Source: IOR16 sp034927775
GTDB lineage: Bacteria > Bacillota > Clostridia > Peptostreptococcales > Anaerovoracaceae
Length of the DNA stretch: 21,949 nucleotides
Reading direction: 5' to 3'
Assembly: GCA_034927775.1 (NCBI GenBank)
Contig: JAYFPL010000211.1
Span: forward strand, 1-21,949
The position numbers and the translations under genes were made by a program. Shown here in pieces: positions 21,576 to 21,949 of this stretch. Position 1 is the first letter of the stretch; the number at the start of each line of letters is the position of its first letter. Under the pieces are notes generated by a model. It made no database searches and had not been told where the DNA came from. It worked only from the letters and a program-made list of their open reading frames with translations.

Positions 21576-21949
21576 ATGAAACTTAAAAACATTTATGCGG
21601 TTTATTTCAGTGCCACAGGTACTACGGAAAAAATTGTAACACGGATTGCGAAAGGTTTAAGTGAAAAAATGAAACTTCCTATTTCGAATATTGATTTTAC
21701 GTTACCAAAAGTACGAGAAGAAAAGCTGCAATTTTCAGCGGAAGACATTGTTGTTTTCGGAACACCGGTTTACGCAGGTCGAGTTCCGAATGTGCTTTTA
21801 CCGTTTCTAACCAATAATTTACAAGGGAATGATGCATTGGCGATTCCGATTGTTTTGTATGGCAATCGCAACTATGACGATGCTTTGATTGAGCTTCGCG
21901 ATATCTTAGAAGTAAATAAATTTCATACGATAGGAGGGGGAGCTTTTAT
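21576..21949 (+). CDS. Flavodoxin-like protein, probable EFR1-family ferrodoxin, N-terminal part
   Basis: The gene runs off the right edge; 124 residues are visible. The FMN phosphate loop is FSATGTTEKIV (11-21), the form of FSGTGNT found in flavodoxins. EDIVVFGTPVYAGRVPN (about 57-73) and PIVLYGNRNYDDALIEL (about 90-106) are the other flavin-contact segments. Proteins with this start usually carry a 4Fe-4S ferredoxin pair at the C-terminus (EFR1 family), which cannot be seen here. AAGGAGA is nine bases ahead of the ATG. It probably transfers electrons in the cytoplasm, in a unit with the AraC-type regulator. Confidence 0.85.
   Translation, partial: MKLKNIYAVYFSATGTTEKIVTRIAKGLSEKMKLPISNIDFTLPKVREEKLQFSAEDIVVFGTPVYAGRVPNVLLPFLTNNLQGNDALAIPIVLYGNRNYDDALIELRDILEVNKFHTIGGGAF

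Overview
This is a low-GC (AT-rich) stretch with strong AGGAGG-type ribosome binding sites, TTG and GTG starts, consensus sigma-A-like promoters and U-tailed hairpin terminators. It fits an anaerobic Bacillota of the Clostridia type. The genus cannot be fixed from the sequence.

Layout. Bases 1-1276 hold the 3' end of an isoaspartyl dipeptidase gene (iadA) and a small phospholipase D-like protein. Both face right, and a bidirectional terminator near 1301-1344 closes the region. A FadR-type GntR regulator (1380-2057, minus) is divergent from a long rightward operon, 2291-16839, of 14 closely packed genes. The operon encodes hexuronate catabolism in full: uxaC; the glucuronate branch uxuB and uxuA; the galacturonate branch uxaB and uxaA; and kdgK and kdgA for the shared 2-keto-3-deoxygluconate (KDG) end steps to pyruvate and glyceraldehyde-3-phosphate. 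Interleaved are a complete ABC importer of the polar-amino-acid type (ATPase 3709, lipoprotein 7804, permease 8743), two tandem bicupin paralogs (4505, 5270) and two tandem TIM-barrel sugar epimerase-like paralogs (6033, 6869). A strong hairpin terminator ends the operon.

Right of the operon are an SdpI-family membrane protein, an MmcQ/YjbR protein, a tandem HD/HD-GYP protein (probable cyclic-di-GMP phosphodiesterase), a leftward Mbeg1-like serine hydrolase, an AraC regulator with a GyrI-like ligand domain, and the start of a flavodoxin-like (EFR1-type) gene cut by the window edge.

How it works together, and what is unusual. Uronates would enter by the ABC importer, be isomerised by UxaC, reduced and dehydrated by the two branches, and finished by KdgK and KdgA. 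The most interesting part is the added module. The binding protein keeps the arginine that holds a ligand carboxylate but has Asn where amino-acid-binding relatives have the Asp that holds the amino group, which fits a uronate. The cupin pair and the TIM-barrel pair have no role in the textbook pathway. One of the two TIM barrels has lost three of four metal ligands, which suggests a pseudoenzyme or a heteromeric partner. Regulatory DNA includes clean palindromes just downstream of both divergent promoters, two cre-like sites and a palindrome ahead of the binding-protein gene, and a hairpin between binding protein and permease. No tRNA, rRNA, CRISPR array, insertion sequence or phage gene was seen.
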